Source: Salpingoeca rosetta (lineage: Eukaryota; Opisthokonta; Choanoflagellata; Craspedida; Salpingoecidae). From it: DNA of 25,813 bases. The stretch lies in assembly GCF_000188695.1 (NCBI RefSeq), contig NW_004754896.1, positions 28,413 through 54,225 of the forward strand. The letters run 5' to 3'. Positions 7,930 through 19,400 of this stretch are shown piece by piece. The notes below the pieces were generated by a model. That model was given only the letters and a program-made list of their open reading frames with translations. It had not been told where the DNA came from and ran no database searches. Positions within the stretch are counted from its first letter, which is position 1. Each line of letters begins with the position of its first letter. The position numbers and the translations under genes were made by a program.

Positions 7930-10140
7930 TTAGAAGCGGTTCACCAGCGAGACGTCAGGCCACCGCCAATGGTAGTTTGTGGAGTAGCAGTTGCGCAGCA
8001 CAACGCAGCCAATGTCTGACAGCCCGTGCATGTTGTCAAAGGCGCAACTCTGCAGAACAAGCCGCTGAATGCCTTGGAAGCAATCAAATTCCATGATGGC
8101 ACACTTGTGAAGGTGGCAATTGAATACTTCTCGACAGCCTGTGATTGACAGGCTGCCAGGACCATCCGACACAACATTGGAGGGGGCAATAATGGGCACA
8201 TGCTGAGCAGGAGCGGCCCTCACAGTCAATTCGTCAAGAAAAAGCGTGCCAATGGAGGTGAAGCCAACCCGCCCACAACAACTGTGTAGCGAGGCCCTGT
8301 GGCAGCGCGCAATGTCTTGATCGAGCGTGCAGGACGTGAGGCGAAGGTATTGTCGGTCAGAAAGCAGGTGGATGCCGTGCATTGGGTACTGGAATCGCCC
8401 GTGGAGAGTTAACGACTGCACCGCCGGCCCGACCCATTCGCAGTGAAGCTCGCCTTTGACAAGGCCATGCAGCTCTTTCACACAGGGCGGCACCGGCCCA
8501 TCCACGTTGACGCCATCGACACAAACGTGCACATGGTCAGGGATACCATTCAGGGCACTGACATTCCTCACACAGTCCTTGAGCACGAGCTTGTCGGTGC
8601 GCCGGCCGAGGTCCACAAGAAACTCGCGTGACAACGCTCTACGAAACAACTTGAGTGCCAGCACATTGGCGTGCACAAAGTCGGGCAGCTGCGGCATCGT
8701 GAAGGGTGTTTCATCGGCAATCACAATTCTGTCAACGCGAGTGGGGCAAGTGAACTTCTTCACTTTTGATTGCAGTCGCAACTCAATGTGGGTGGCGTTT
8801 GGCAAGTGCAGCAGTCTTGGCACTGCCAGCATGTGTGCGAGCGTAATACGGGTGCCATCGAGTTTGTCATTCTGCAACTGCACCTGACGGAGGCTGAGGT
8901 GTTGCGCCGCGGTCACCACCGCGTCATCGCCGCTCAGGTGTGCGCCAACAACGCCGAGCTTTTCCACCCCGAGCAGCGGCGACAGGTCCAACGAGCGGCC
9001 GTACAAGCGAGCAAGCCTGATTTCCGGAATGCCCGCGTTCAACATGCCCAAGTCGGAGATGGAGGTGCTGTCGCTCAGTTCAAACCGCTGCACGTCTTGA
9101 ATATCGCCACGAAGGGTCCGCTGATTTCGAGCACACCACGTCACACGTTTCACGTCATGGATTGTAACGTGGCCAATCTCAGTGGATTGGATGTCAAGGA
9201 AATCGATGTGACACGCGCTGAGCGACTCCAACGGACTTTGAATGACCAGGTTCACGTCAACCCCACGCGAGTTGGCGAGCAGCGACGTGCGGAGCTCATG
9301 CCACCGATCAGCATCACCCTGGCACATGAATTCAGCCGTGAGCGAAAACAGTGCTGGGGCGAACGCAGCGGTGACTGTGACCCTGTCACCAACGTGCTGT
9401 TGCTGCTTCTGAGAGTGCTGTGGTTGGGCGCTTCGGGTGCTTGTCCCTCCTGCATCCGTGGACGTGCTGGTGCCTCCTTCTTGCTTGCTTGCATCTGCAC
9501 CGTGCACACTGCTGTCGTGCTCACTGGCGTCGAGTGCCTGATTCACGTCTGCGGCCCACGACTCGACGTCTTCAAGGGACGTGTACGTCACGTGTCCAGA
9601 GCGTGCGAACCGGTGCCAGAAGCCCTGCGTCTGTGGAGGAGACTGGAGCCTGGAGCGGAGAAAGGTGCACGTGCTTTTCCACGCCACACCCAGCCAACAA
9701 TACGCGAGGAAGCGGTTCTCCAACCACACGACGACATGCGCAGTGTCGTCTTCTTGTAAAGGGAGCGCGGTGGCTGGCATGGCCATCGCGAGGGCCATCA
9801 TTGCCGAGGTGGTCGCTGCGTGGGCGGGCACAAGAAGGTCCCGTTGGAACGCGTCAACCCAGTGCTCAGTCGTTCGGCTCTGGCGATTCCACACGTTTGT
9901 GCTCTTTGTGAACACGGTGGACAGGCACCACTTGGGCATGGCCCACGGCAGGTCATGGTACAGCTCGCGGCAAGTCAACATGAGGTTGAAGTACGCGCGC
10001 GCCACGTCGCGAGGAGGGCACTCCTGGGGCTTGCTGTCCAGCTGTCCCCCGAACACCCCGGTGCCCTTGTACTTTGCTTCCTGCTCTGCTTCCAACACCA
10101 ACGTCTCCGCCACCAGCGCCCACGCTGCGCCGTCGTTCAT
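7930..10140 (-). CDS. F-box-like leucine-rich repeat protein, single exon, 736 aa
   Basis: One uninterrupted minus-strand frame runs from the ATG at 10140 (MNDGAAWALVAET) to a TAA at 7930-7932. An upstream in-frame ATG at 10329 would add 63 residues rich in Q, T and H that look like leader sequence, so the MNDG start is preferred. Residues about 43-75 (RDVARAYFNLMLTCRELYHD, then LPWAMPKW) have the helix-turn pattern of an F-box or F-box-like motif. A low-complexity S/T/Q linker spans about 210-250. Residues about 330-736 are an irregular series of strand-like units (for example FELSDSTSISDLGMLNAGIP and LRLTSCTLDQDIARC) with leucines every 20-25 residues, like a beta-solenoid of LRR type. F-box/LRR proteins usually select substrates for SCF ubiquitin ligases. 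That role is inferred and the F-box call is tentative. The absence of introns contrasts with both neighbours. Confidence 0.8.
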   Translation of the reverse strand: MNDGAAWALVAETLVLEAEQEAKYKGTGVFGGQLDSKPQECPPRDVARAYFNLMLTCRELYHDLPWAMPKWCLSTVFTKSTNVWNRQSRTTEHWVDAFQRDLLVPAHAATTSAMMALAMAMPATALPLQEDDTAHVVVWLENRFLAYCWLGVAWKSTCTFLRSRLQSPPQTQGFWHRFARSGHVTYTSLEDVESWAADVNQALDASEHDSSVHGADASKQEGGTSTSTDAGGTSTRSAQPQHSQKQQQHVGDRVTVTAAFAPALFSLTAEFMCQGDADRWHELRTSLLANSRGVDVNLVIQSPLESLSACHIDFLDIQSTEIGHVTIHDVKRVTWCARNQRTLRGDIQDVQRFELSDSTSISDLGMLNAGIPEIRLARLYGRSLDLSPLLGVEKLGVVGAHLSGDDAVVTAAQHLSLRQVQLQNDKLDGTRITLAHMLAVPRLLHLPNATHIELRLQSKVKKFTCPTRVDRIVIADETPFTMPQLPDFVHANVLALKLFRRALSREFLVDLGRRTDKLVLKDCVRNVSALNGIPDHVHVCVDGVNVDGPVPPCVKELHGLVKGELHCEWVGPAVQSLTLHGRFQYPMHGIHLLSDRQYLRLTSCTLDQDIARCHRASLHSCCGRVGFTSIGTLFLDELTVRAAPAQHVPIIAPSNVVSDGPGSLSITGCREVFNCHLHKCAIMEFDCFQGIQRLVLQSCAFDNMHGLSDIGCVVLRNCYSTNYHWRWPDVSLVNRF

Positions 10141-10403
10141 GGTGAGAGTTGTGCTGTGTTGTGTTGTGTTGTGTTGTCTTGCTTGTTGTCTTGTGTTGTT
10201 GTGTTGTTGTGTTGCAGTGGAAAGTTGTTGCATATCTTTAGTCGCTGTTCCGCCTTGTTGCTTGCAAGCAAACACTCGCCGTCCGATTTGGTGTTGTGTC
10301 AAACAAACAGCAGTGTCCTGTTCACGCACTGCACGCTCTCACGCTCCCACACACTTAACCAACTGTTGTCCTGCCTGTTGTTCGTCTCTCAGCTCAACGT
10401 TGA
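10141..10403. promoter_or_regulatory. Divergent (bidirectional) promoter interval
   Basis: The start codons of the minus-strand gene (10140) and the plus-strand cysteine-rich gene (10404) are only 263 bp apart, head to head. The interval holds both 5' UTRs and both promoters. Its left third (about 10150-10215) is a degenerate TGTTG/GTTGTT repeat. No TATA box is evident on either strand. Confidence 0.6.
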
Positions 10404-13400
10404 ATGGCCATTTTCCTCTCGCTGCTGACCGTCGCGTCAGTGTTGCTGGTGCGTGTGAGGCCGGCGTGCATGTGTGTATGTTCTTCCACTTTGACTCTGA
10501 GGCTCTTGGCTTCTTGTCTCGCGCTCAGCACTTGTTTTCTTGCTTTGTACTCCTATTGCGCGGCGTGCATGCGGACATGTGTTGTTGTACACACACTGAC
10601 TTTCTTGTCTTATTCTTTCTAGGTGGCCACTGGACAGCCGTCCGGCTTTCATGGCTGGTGCGTGCGTGTGCTGATGCTCATGTGACGTGGAGGGTGGTGG
10701 TGGTGGTGGTGGTCACGCATGTATGCGCTTGCAGCATTGTTCTCTGTGTCTTGGCAGCGTGTGTTCCCTCGTGGCGCAGTCTGCCTGCCTGAACAGTTTT
10801 CCCATGGCAAACACCACCGCTGCACACTGCACACTTCACACTGCTTGCTGCACATTGGACAAGTGCACACGTTCACCTTCCTTCTTCTGCGCTGCCTTAC
10901 ATTCACACGCCAACACAAAACAAACTCGTGCATGATTTGTGTCTGTTTGCAGGGCCAACAACTTTGGTGGCTATCTGAGTTTCACCTGCCCTTCCAACCA
11001 GGTCCTTGACGGCTGGTATGGCGTCTTCAGCAACAGCCGTCGTAAGTGCCTGCTTGGGGTTTGCTTGTTGTGATAGATTGCAATTGTGCCGTCCTGTTTG
11101 TTTGTTTGTCCTGCGTGCTTGTTGAATCAGCATCTCACCAACATGTATCTCTGTGTGTTGATGTGCACCCGCGTGACAGTTGACCGTCGCTACTCTTTCC
11201 GATGCACCAACGGTGAGACATGACAGCGAAGATGTGCCTTTGTGTGTGCGTGTGCGTGTGCGTGTGCCTATGCGATGGGTGCGGCCACATAGATGCCTGC
11301 TTCCATACGAACGCACCATCACCATTCTCATCCCCCACCTTCTGACCCCACCTCGTTTCCCTCCTGCCTTCAGTCAACTCCATCACGTACCGCAGCTTTG
11401 GTGGCTATGAGAACAGCTACTATGGCGGGTTCACAAAGACATACCCCAACGGTCAGGCCATCTACCGCATTCAGGCTGGCCACTCCGATGGCTACCGCGA
11501 TCGGTGAGAGAGAGAGTGTGTGTGTGTGTGTCTGGGCCGTTTGGTACACCTGTGTATCCCTTGTTATTGCTGCAGCCACGCTTCGGTCACTGTGTGTGCT
11601 TGCTCTTATGTGATCAGCGTGTCAGCAAACTGCTGACCCAAGTTGCTGGTCCATCTGTGTGCATTGCACCCTGTACACATGCTGATTAACGTGCACACCA
11701 CGATCGTCTGCTGCTGTCCCCCCCACACACACACACAGTCGTTGGCGCATTGGCTGTGCAGACCACACAAACAACAACGGCCCGTACCACAGCAGCTGCT
11801 CGTGGAGTGGATGGACCAACAACTGGCCCAGCTACTACCCATACTACTACTGGTTCCCCTTCTACTACGTAAGTAGTGAATGCTGTTATGTGTGAGTGAG
11901 TGTGTGCGTTCGGGGCAGGGGGTGGACAATCGTGCAAGGGAGGCTGTGATCATGACTACATGCACCACCACCCACACATACATATACACGCTTAGCTGTG
12001 TGAATGTTCATGACCTGTCTGGACCAACTCACCATGTGTTTGTGCGATGCTTGCTTGTGGTGTAGTACTTCTACTACTTCTACTCCCCCTTCTACTACTA
12101 CCACGTAAGACGCCCTGTTTTGTGCTTGCCCGTCGTTTGTACTGTGCATGCATGTGTGCACATGTGAACGCCTTCTTTGTGTCGCTGCCCCACAATCCCA
12201 TGTGACACAAGCTCTTCCACTCAACTCACATGACCGTCCTCCTCCTCCTGCCCGCGCCTGCGCCTGACTCTTGCAGTACCCCACGACCAGCTTCACGGCA
12301 AACAGCAAGTATGTGATCCACGGTGTGCAGTCCGACTTCAGCTACACCTTCCGTGACCGCCGCTGGCGCTTCTACCAGTGCCGCGTCTCCTGCCGCAGGT
12401 ACATGACTGCATACGTGTGTGTGCGCGCGTGTGTGTGTGGTTTTGTGTGTATAAATGTCTGCGCCTCCTCTGCTCACTCACCCACTCACTTATTGACATA
12501 CTCACGCCCGCGTCCACAACAGCGGATGGGTCCAGTCTGGTACCGAGTGCACGTGCCCAAGTGGTTCGTACCAGAGGGGCAACGATTGCGTCAGCAGCCG
12601 CAAGTGTGGCCGTGGCCAATACGCCGCCTCGTGAGTCAAAACCGCACGCGTGTCCTCTGCTTGAGCCTGCCTCCCTTGCAGAAGTGCACTGCACTGCGTT
12701 TCGCCGTGCATCGCTGCGCCGCCTCGTGAACACACATTTATTCACACACATTTATTCACACACGCACACACACACACACACTCACACACGCACACACATT
12801 CATGCACACACGCACACTCTCAATCCCTCTCACCTCTTAGCCTCTTCCCTCCCCGCTCTCCAAAACTCAGGTCCAGCAACAACCGCTACTGCTACGACTG
12901 CCGCCCTGGCACGTTCCAGTCTGACTCGTCACATACGGACACAACGTGCTCCTCCTGCCCCGCCGGCAAGTTCCAGGACGACTATGGCCGTGCCGACTGC
13001 GAGACCTGCCCCAGCTCCCAGTACAACCCATACACCGGACGCTCGTCGTGCCGTGACTGCTCCTCCGGCTACTACCGCAGCAGCCCCAGCACGCAGACGC
13101 GCTGCCAACCCGGATACCGCTGCCCTGGCTCGTGCTCCCGCATTGCATGCTCCCCAGGCACATACCAGAACAGCTACCGCCAGGTGTCGTGCAAGTCCTG
13201 CGAGGCTGGCAAGTACCAGACCGAGTCTGGCGCGTCCAGCTGCAACAACTGCGCCAACGGCTACTACACCACCTCTGCCGCGTCTGCCCCCAGGCGCTGT
13301 CAGCCCGGCTTTGCCTGCAGCTCGTGCAACCGCCGCGCGTGCAACGGCGAATTCTACCAGAATGCGGCCGGCGAATCCGAGTAAGTTCATCAAGCATACG

Positions 13401-16400
13401 AGTTAGTGTCGTTGGATGCACCACAACTGTGAGTGTGTGTACTTGTTGTGCACTTGTGTCAACCCTGGAGATGACGTGATATGGCTGTGTGTGCATGAGC
13501 CACCAAAGTGTCAAGCAGTGCGCTGTTGTTGTCTCCCCTGCCTTTGTTTTGCTTTCGTACCCTTACGCTTCCACTCACCACAACCTCACAACCCTACAAC
13601 CTCCTCCACCGAACCCCTCCACCAACCCCTTTATTCAGCTGCAAGCGCGCAAGCCAGTGTGGTGCTGGCCAGTACGTGAGCCGTGGCCCGTCACAGACAA
13701 CGGACCGCGTGTGCGGCTCGTGCTCTCTGGGCCGCACGTACCAGGACGCCAGCTCCCACACCTTTGGCAGCTGCAAGCCCGTGCGCAACTGCCCTGCTGG
13801 TACCTTTGTCGCCGCGGACCCCACCCTCAGCTCCGACCGCGTGTGCGGCAAGTGCCAGGAAGGCACATACTCCTCGGGCGTCAACGCGAAGCAGTGCGAG
13901 GACATTGGCACGTGCGATGCTGGCGAGTACGCCTTCTTCGCCTCGTCCACCTCGGGCGTGGACTGCCGCGCCTGCGCGCTTGGCTCCACCTACCAGGATG
14001 AGACAAACCACAACCGCCAGTCCTGCAAGACTGTGTCTCCCGAGTGCCCGGCGGGCCAGTTTCAGGCCGTTGCTCCAACCCGCTCCAACGACCGCGTCTG
14101 CAACGACTGTCACCCAGGTACCTTCTCTGATCGCCCTGGCGGTGACGAGTGCGACCCTCACACGCAGTGCGGTGCCGGTTTCATCGAGACCAGCCCCGCC
14201 ACGCCGACCTCCGACCGCGCCTGCCGTCGCTGCAACGGCGTCACGCAGTACCAGGACGAACTGCACCAGGCCTCGTGCAAGACCGTGCGCACGTGCTCTT
14301 CCACCCAGTACGAGACCACGGCGCCCAGCCCCTCCAACAACAGGGTGTGCGCCTCTTGCACCACCTCCTGCCCCAGCGGCAAGGTGCTTGTCGGCACCTG
14401 CGGTCCCACCACCGACAAGCGGTGCGAGTCGTGCCACCCGTCGTGCGCCACGTGTGACGGCACCACGGAGAACGACTGCCTCTCTTGCGCCGACTCAAGC
14501 CTCACCCTTCTGGACGGCCGCTGTGTCAACCCTGACTGCGGCGAAGGCGAATACCGCGACGGCGCAACCTGCAAGCCGTGTGACTCCTCTTGCGCCGAGT
14601 GTGACGGTGTGTGTGTGTTGTGTGCCGTGTTGTTGCTGTGTTGCGTGTGGGCGTGTGTTTGTTGCGTTGCTCGGTCTGCGTTGGGGGTTGCTGACGTCGC
14701 CCAGCTTGTTCCTGGTTCACTACTGATCACATATCACATGACTCCACACGTCAACACACAAAACACCACGCCCCAACACGACCACTCCAACCACTGACTC
14801 ACTCACTCTTTTTTGAACCACTCACCTCCCTCACCCCTTCCCTTTGTAGGCGCCGGTTCGAACCGCTGCATCTCGTGCAAGGGCGATCGCTACCTTGATG
14901 GCAACTCGTGCGTGACCAAGTGTCCGACTGGGTACTTCAAGTTCACCAACAGCGAGCGCGACAACGTCTGCCGCCGCTGCACCAGCTGTGATGACGGTAC
15001 GTTTGCCTCGACCCCTTGCGATGGCAGCACCTTCACCGACACGCAGTGCAGCCCATGGAGCACGTGCGACGAGGGCGAGGAGGAGGACACTCCACCCAAC
15101 AGCGTTCGCGACCGCGTGTGCCGCAAATGCGAGGCGGACAAGGAATACCAGGACCAGCCTGGCAAGCTCTTCTGCAAGTCTGTCAGCGTGTGCCAGCACG
15201 GCCAGTACGTGTCAACCGAACCCACCCTGACCACCGACCGCCAGTGTTCCGCTTGTGGCACGGGCACCTTCACCAATTCGGAGAACGCCGCGCGCTGCCT
15301 GCCCTGTGCTGCAGGTTCATTCCAGGACGAGACAAACTCCCCAAGCTGCCAGGAATGCGGCATCGGCATGTACGAGCCCGAGCAGGGCCAGACGCAGTGC
15401 GCGGAGATCCCGCCCGGCTACTACGGCGTCGGCGGCACCATCTCCACCCGCACGGGCATTGCCGAGTGCCCGCGTGGCTACTACTGCCTCGGCGGCTCCC
15501 ACGACAAGCAGGCCTGCCCGCCCAACCAGTACCAGTCCGAGACCGGCCAGAGCCAGTGCGTGGACCTCACCGTGTGCGGCGATGGCGAGCTTGTCTCCAA
15601 GGAGCCCACCAGCATCAGCGACCGCGAGTGCTCCCCTTGCCCCGACGGCACGTACCAGGACGACAACGACCACGACATGACCGAGTGCATTCCCTGGACC
15701 ACCTGTCCCGTCGGCACCCACATCTCTACCACAGGCAACGCTCGCCGCGACCAGTCGTGTGCCAGCTGCGACGCCCCGGAGACGTTCCAGGATAAGGAGA
15801 ACCAGCGCACGTGCAGGCCCGTCTCAGACTGCCCCGTCGGCACGGCTGAGCTTGTTGGCCCCACCCCCACCTCCGACCGCAAGTGCCGCGCTTGCCAGGT
15901 CGGTACCAACTACGCCGATGACACGGGCCTGGAGATTTGCAAGCCCGTCACCAACTGCCGCCCCGGCACGCGCGAGGTGGCCGCCCCAACAGCCAGCTCG
16001 GACCGCGTGTGCCAGGCCTGTGAGCCCAACACGTACACAGAGTCAGAGAACGAGAAGACGTGCCGTCCACACACGCTGTGCGGCGCCAGCGAGAAGGAGG
16101 TGGAGGAGCCCACCACTTCCAGCAACCGCCGCTGCGTGCGTTCTCAAGTAGGATATTCAGTGTAATAACTATGTGCTTGTTGCCCCAACACCTCACAAAA
16201 ATGTGCTACCATTGCCTCACCTCCACAATACCCGTTCCCCCACCCACTCTATTCCCTCATGTCAATTCGAACAGGGCTGCACTGGACCGGCAATTGACGA
16301 GTGCACGGCCTGCGGACCCAACCTGCAGCTGCGCAACGGCCGCTGCATCAGTGAGTGCCCCGATGGCGAGTATGAGCTCGGCAATGGATGTGCTGAATGC

Positions 16401-19400
16401 CACTCCACGTGTGCCGACTGTGATGGCCCGGACGCCACCAACTGCCTCCTGTGCGACGGCAACCTCAACCTCTGGGTCGACGAGCAAGGCCAGTCGTGCA
16501 TTGCCGATTGCCCTCCCGGCTACTACGCCAAGGACCACCGCTGCGTGCCATGCACCTCATGTGGCATGGGCACCTGGGCCTCCACCCCATGCTCCGCGTC
16601 ATCCGACGCCGTCTGCTCTCCCTGGACCGAGTGCAAGCCTGGCCAGAAGGAGTCCGTCTGTCTCTGGCAACGCCGTGCGCGACCGCGCGTGCGTGAGCTG
16701 CACCCTCGGCATGGAGTACCAGCCGCTGCCGGGCCGCACCTCGTGCTTCCCCACCAGCGTGTGCGAGGAGCCCTTCATCGAGACCATCCCGCCCACGCTC
16801 ACCACGGACCGCCTGTGCTCCTGTGACACGCTCACCTGCAACAAGTTCATCACGCAGCTGTTTGAGGAGATGGTGTGCGCCGAGCCCACGGACAAGCAGT
16901 TCGACGTCGTGCTTGATGTGTGCTGCTCCGGCCAGGGCGAGGATGGCATCCGCGACACCATTCGCCAGATGGACGCCTACGAGGCACGCCGTTCCTGCCC
17001 GGGTTGCACAGACACGTGCGAGTGCAGCGCTGGCTTCATCCTTGTCTTCGACGCCGACTCGGCTGACTGCCGCCCGTGCGACGGCGTGACGGAGTTCTCC
17101 CCATCCATTGGTGGCAGCAAATGTGAGCCCATTGAGGAGTGCGAGCGCGGCCAAGAGGAGGTGTCCGCGCCAACCTGCTGCTCCTCGGACCGCGTGTGCC
17201 GCGACTGCCTAGCCGGCACCATCGACAAAGACAGCGCCGGCTCCACGGGTTGTCAGATGTGCCCCGCCGGCCACTACACGGAGGCGGGCTTCCACGGCTC
17301 CTGCTCCAGCTTCACCTGCCGCGCAGGCACCCACGACCACGACAGCGACGCCGCCACGCCGTGCCAGCCGTGCGTCTTTGGTATCACGTACCAGGACGAG
17401 GAGGGCCAGACCACGTGCAAGGACGTGACAGAGTGCGCGCCCGGTTTTGAGGAAGTGCAAGCGATGACGCTTATCAGCGACCGCGTCTGCGACGAGTGCC
17501 CAGAGGGCACATACAAGGCTATCTCTGGCCAGGGCGTGCCCTGCCTCCCCGTCACCACGTGCGATGCTGGCGACGAAGAGACGGCCGAGCCCACCCCCAC
17601 GAGCGACCGCGTGTGCAGCCAGTGCGAGCTTGGCGCCACCTTCAAGCCCGTCGACGGCCAGGCCGAGTCGTGCCGCCCCGTCACGCAGTGCGGCCCGGAT
17701 GAGGAAGAGATTCGCGAGCCCACGCGCCAGCATGACCGCCTCTGCCGCAAGTGCGTCCAGGACATTACCTACCGCCCCGCCGGCTCAGACACGTGCGTGC
17801 CCGTGTCGCGTTGCGCGGCCTCAGAGTACAATTCCACGCACGCCACGCTCACCACGGATGTGGAGTGCACGGCCGTGAGCAACTGTGAGTTTTGGCACCT
17901 TCCAGAGCCAGGCGCCCACGCTCGACTCTGACCGCGAGTACGCTGGAGTGTTCCGAGTGCCCCAGTGGCCGCTACGAGATTCGCGCCTGCTCTGCGCTGG
18001 AGAACGTGCAGTGCGCCGGTTGCTCTGCGTGCCCGCCGAACACATACATCCTGCGCGCATGCGACTCGGAGAATGACGTGTCGTGCCAGCAGTGCAGCAC
18101 GTGCTCTGATGAGCAGTACCGCAGCGCACCATGCACCGCCACCAGCGACACGGAGTGCACGACGCTCGACGTGTGCGACCAGGACCAGTTTGAGCTGTTC
18201 CCCGCCACACCAACCACGGACCGCATCTGCCGCGACCTGAGCCAGCGCAACCCGACGACGGAGTACGAGCGCACCGCCTGTGCCACCTCATTTCCAAGTG
18301 CGACCCTGGCGAGCAGCGCATCCGCGCGCCCACCTCCACCTCCGACGCCAAGTGCGAGCCGTGCCCCATCGGCACCACCGACCACGACCGCAACCCGCTC
18401 ACCGCCTGCCAGCCGTGTCCCTATGGCCACTATGTGCCTACGGGATCCATCGGCTCCTGCGAGCAGTTCCTGTGCCCAGCCGGCACCGCCGACCTGGACC
18501 GCAACGCCAGCACGCCGTGCACGCCGTGCCAGGCTGGCGTGGACTTTGCCGCCCTCTCTGGCCAACGCGATTGCACGCCTGTGACGGAGTGCGACCTCAG
18601 CTGTCATCAGGGGGTGCGCCCTACCATGCACCCCACCATCTTCACGGACCGCCAGTGCCGCCGCTGCATCGAGGGCCTGTTCTACCGCGACAGCAACATG
18701 GACTTCTGCACACGCGAGTGTCGCCCTGTGAGCCTGGCTCGTTTGAGACGGCAGCGCCCACCACCATCAGCACGGACCGCGAGTGCCAGATGGGCCACAC
18801 GTGCCCCAACAACACCACGTTCATCTCGCGCCCGCTCACGCCCACGACGTAGAACCACAGGCATCTGCTCGCCGTGCACGCAGTGCCTGTGCAACAAAGT
18901 ACGAACTCGTTGCGCCGTCGCTGGTCAACGACCGTGAGTGCCAGCGAGTATGCGCTCGTGCCAGGACACGGAGTGCGAGGTGTCGGCGCCCACAGCCACG
19001 ACGGACCGCCTCTGGGCCACCATCAGCACCTGCCCCATGGAGCAGTTTGAGGTGCTCCCGCCCACCACCACCTCGGACCGTGCGTGCGCGCCCGCGTACT
19101 CTGTCTCGCTCATCTTTGATGCCAAGTTCAACGCCCTTGCCGGCACACAGTCGCGCCGCGAGGCGTTTGAGGCCGCGCTGGTGCAGTCCATCAACACGAC
19201 GCAGGACGCGTCGCAGATTCATTCTGCGCATCGACCTGCGCCAGGGCTCCATCATTGCTACCATCCCCTCCCTGAACGAGGACATTACGGCGTGCCTCTT
19301 CAACCGGTCCGTCTCTTGTGACATGACCGTCATGGCCTTCACCGCATCGCCGTGCGAGGCCGACGCGTTCCTGGAACCTCGTCTTTTTGATTGTACGCGT

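Noticed and set aside
8770..9759. 329-codon plus-strand open frame
   Set aside because: It is antisense to the 736-residue minus-strand gene, whose frame is longer and protein-like; the plus product has no recognisable feature.
13691..14437. 248-codon minus-strand open frame, and similar ones at 4376-5134, 12929-13393, 16465-17154 and 17209-17733
   Set aside because: They lie opposite well-supported exons with strong GC third positions, are Ala/Gly/Arg/Val-rich and show no domain. They are shadows of the plus-strand genes.
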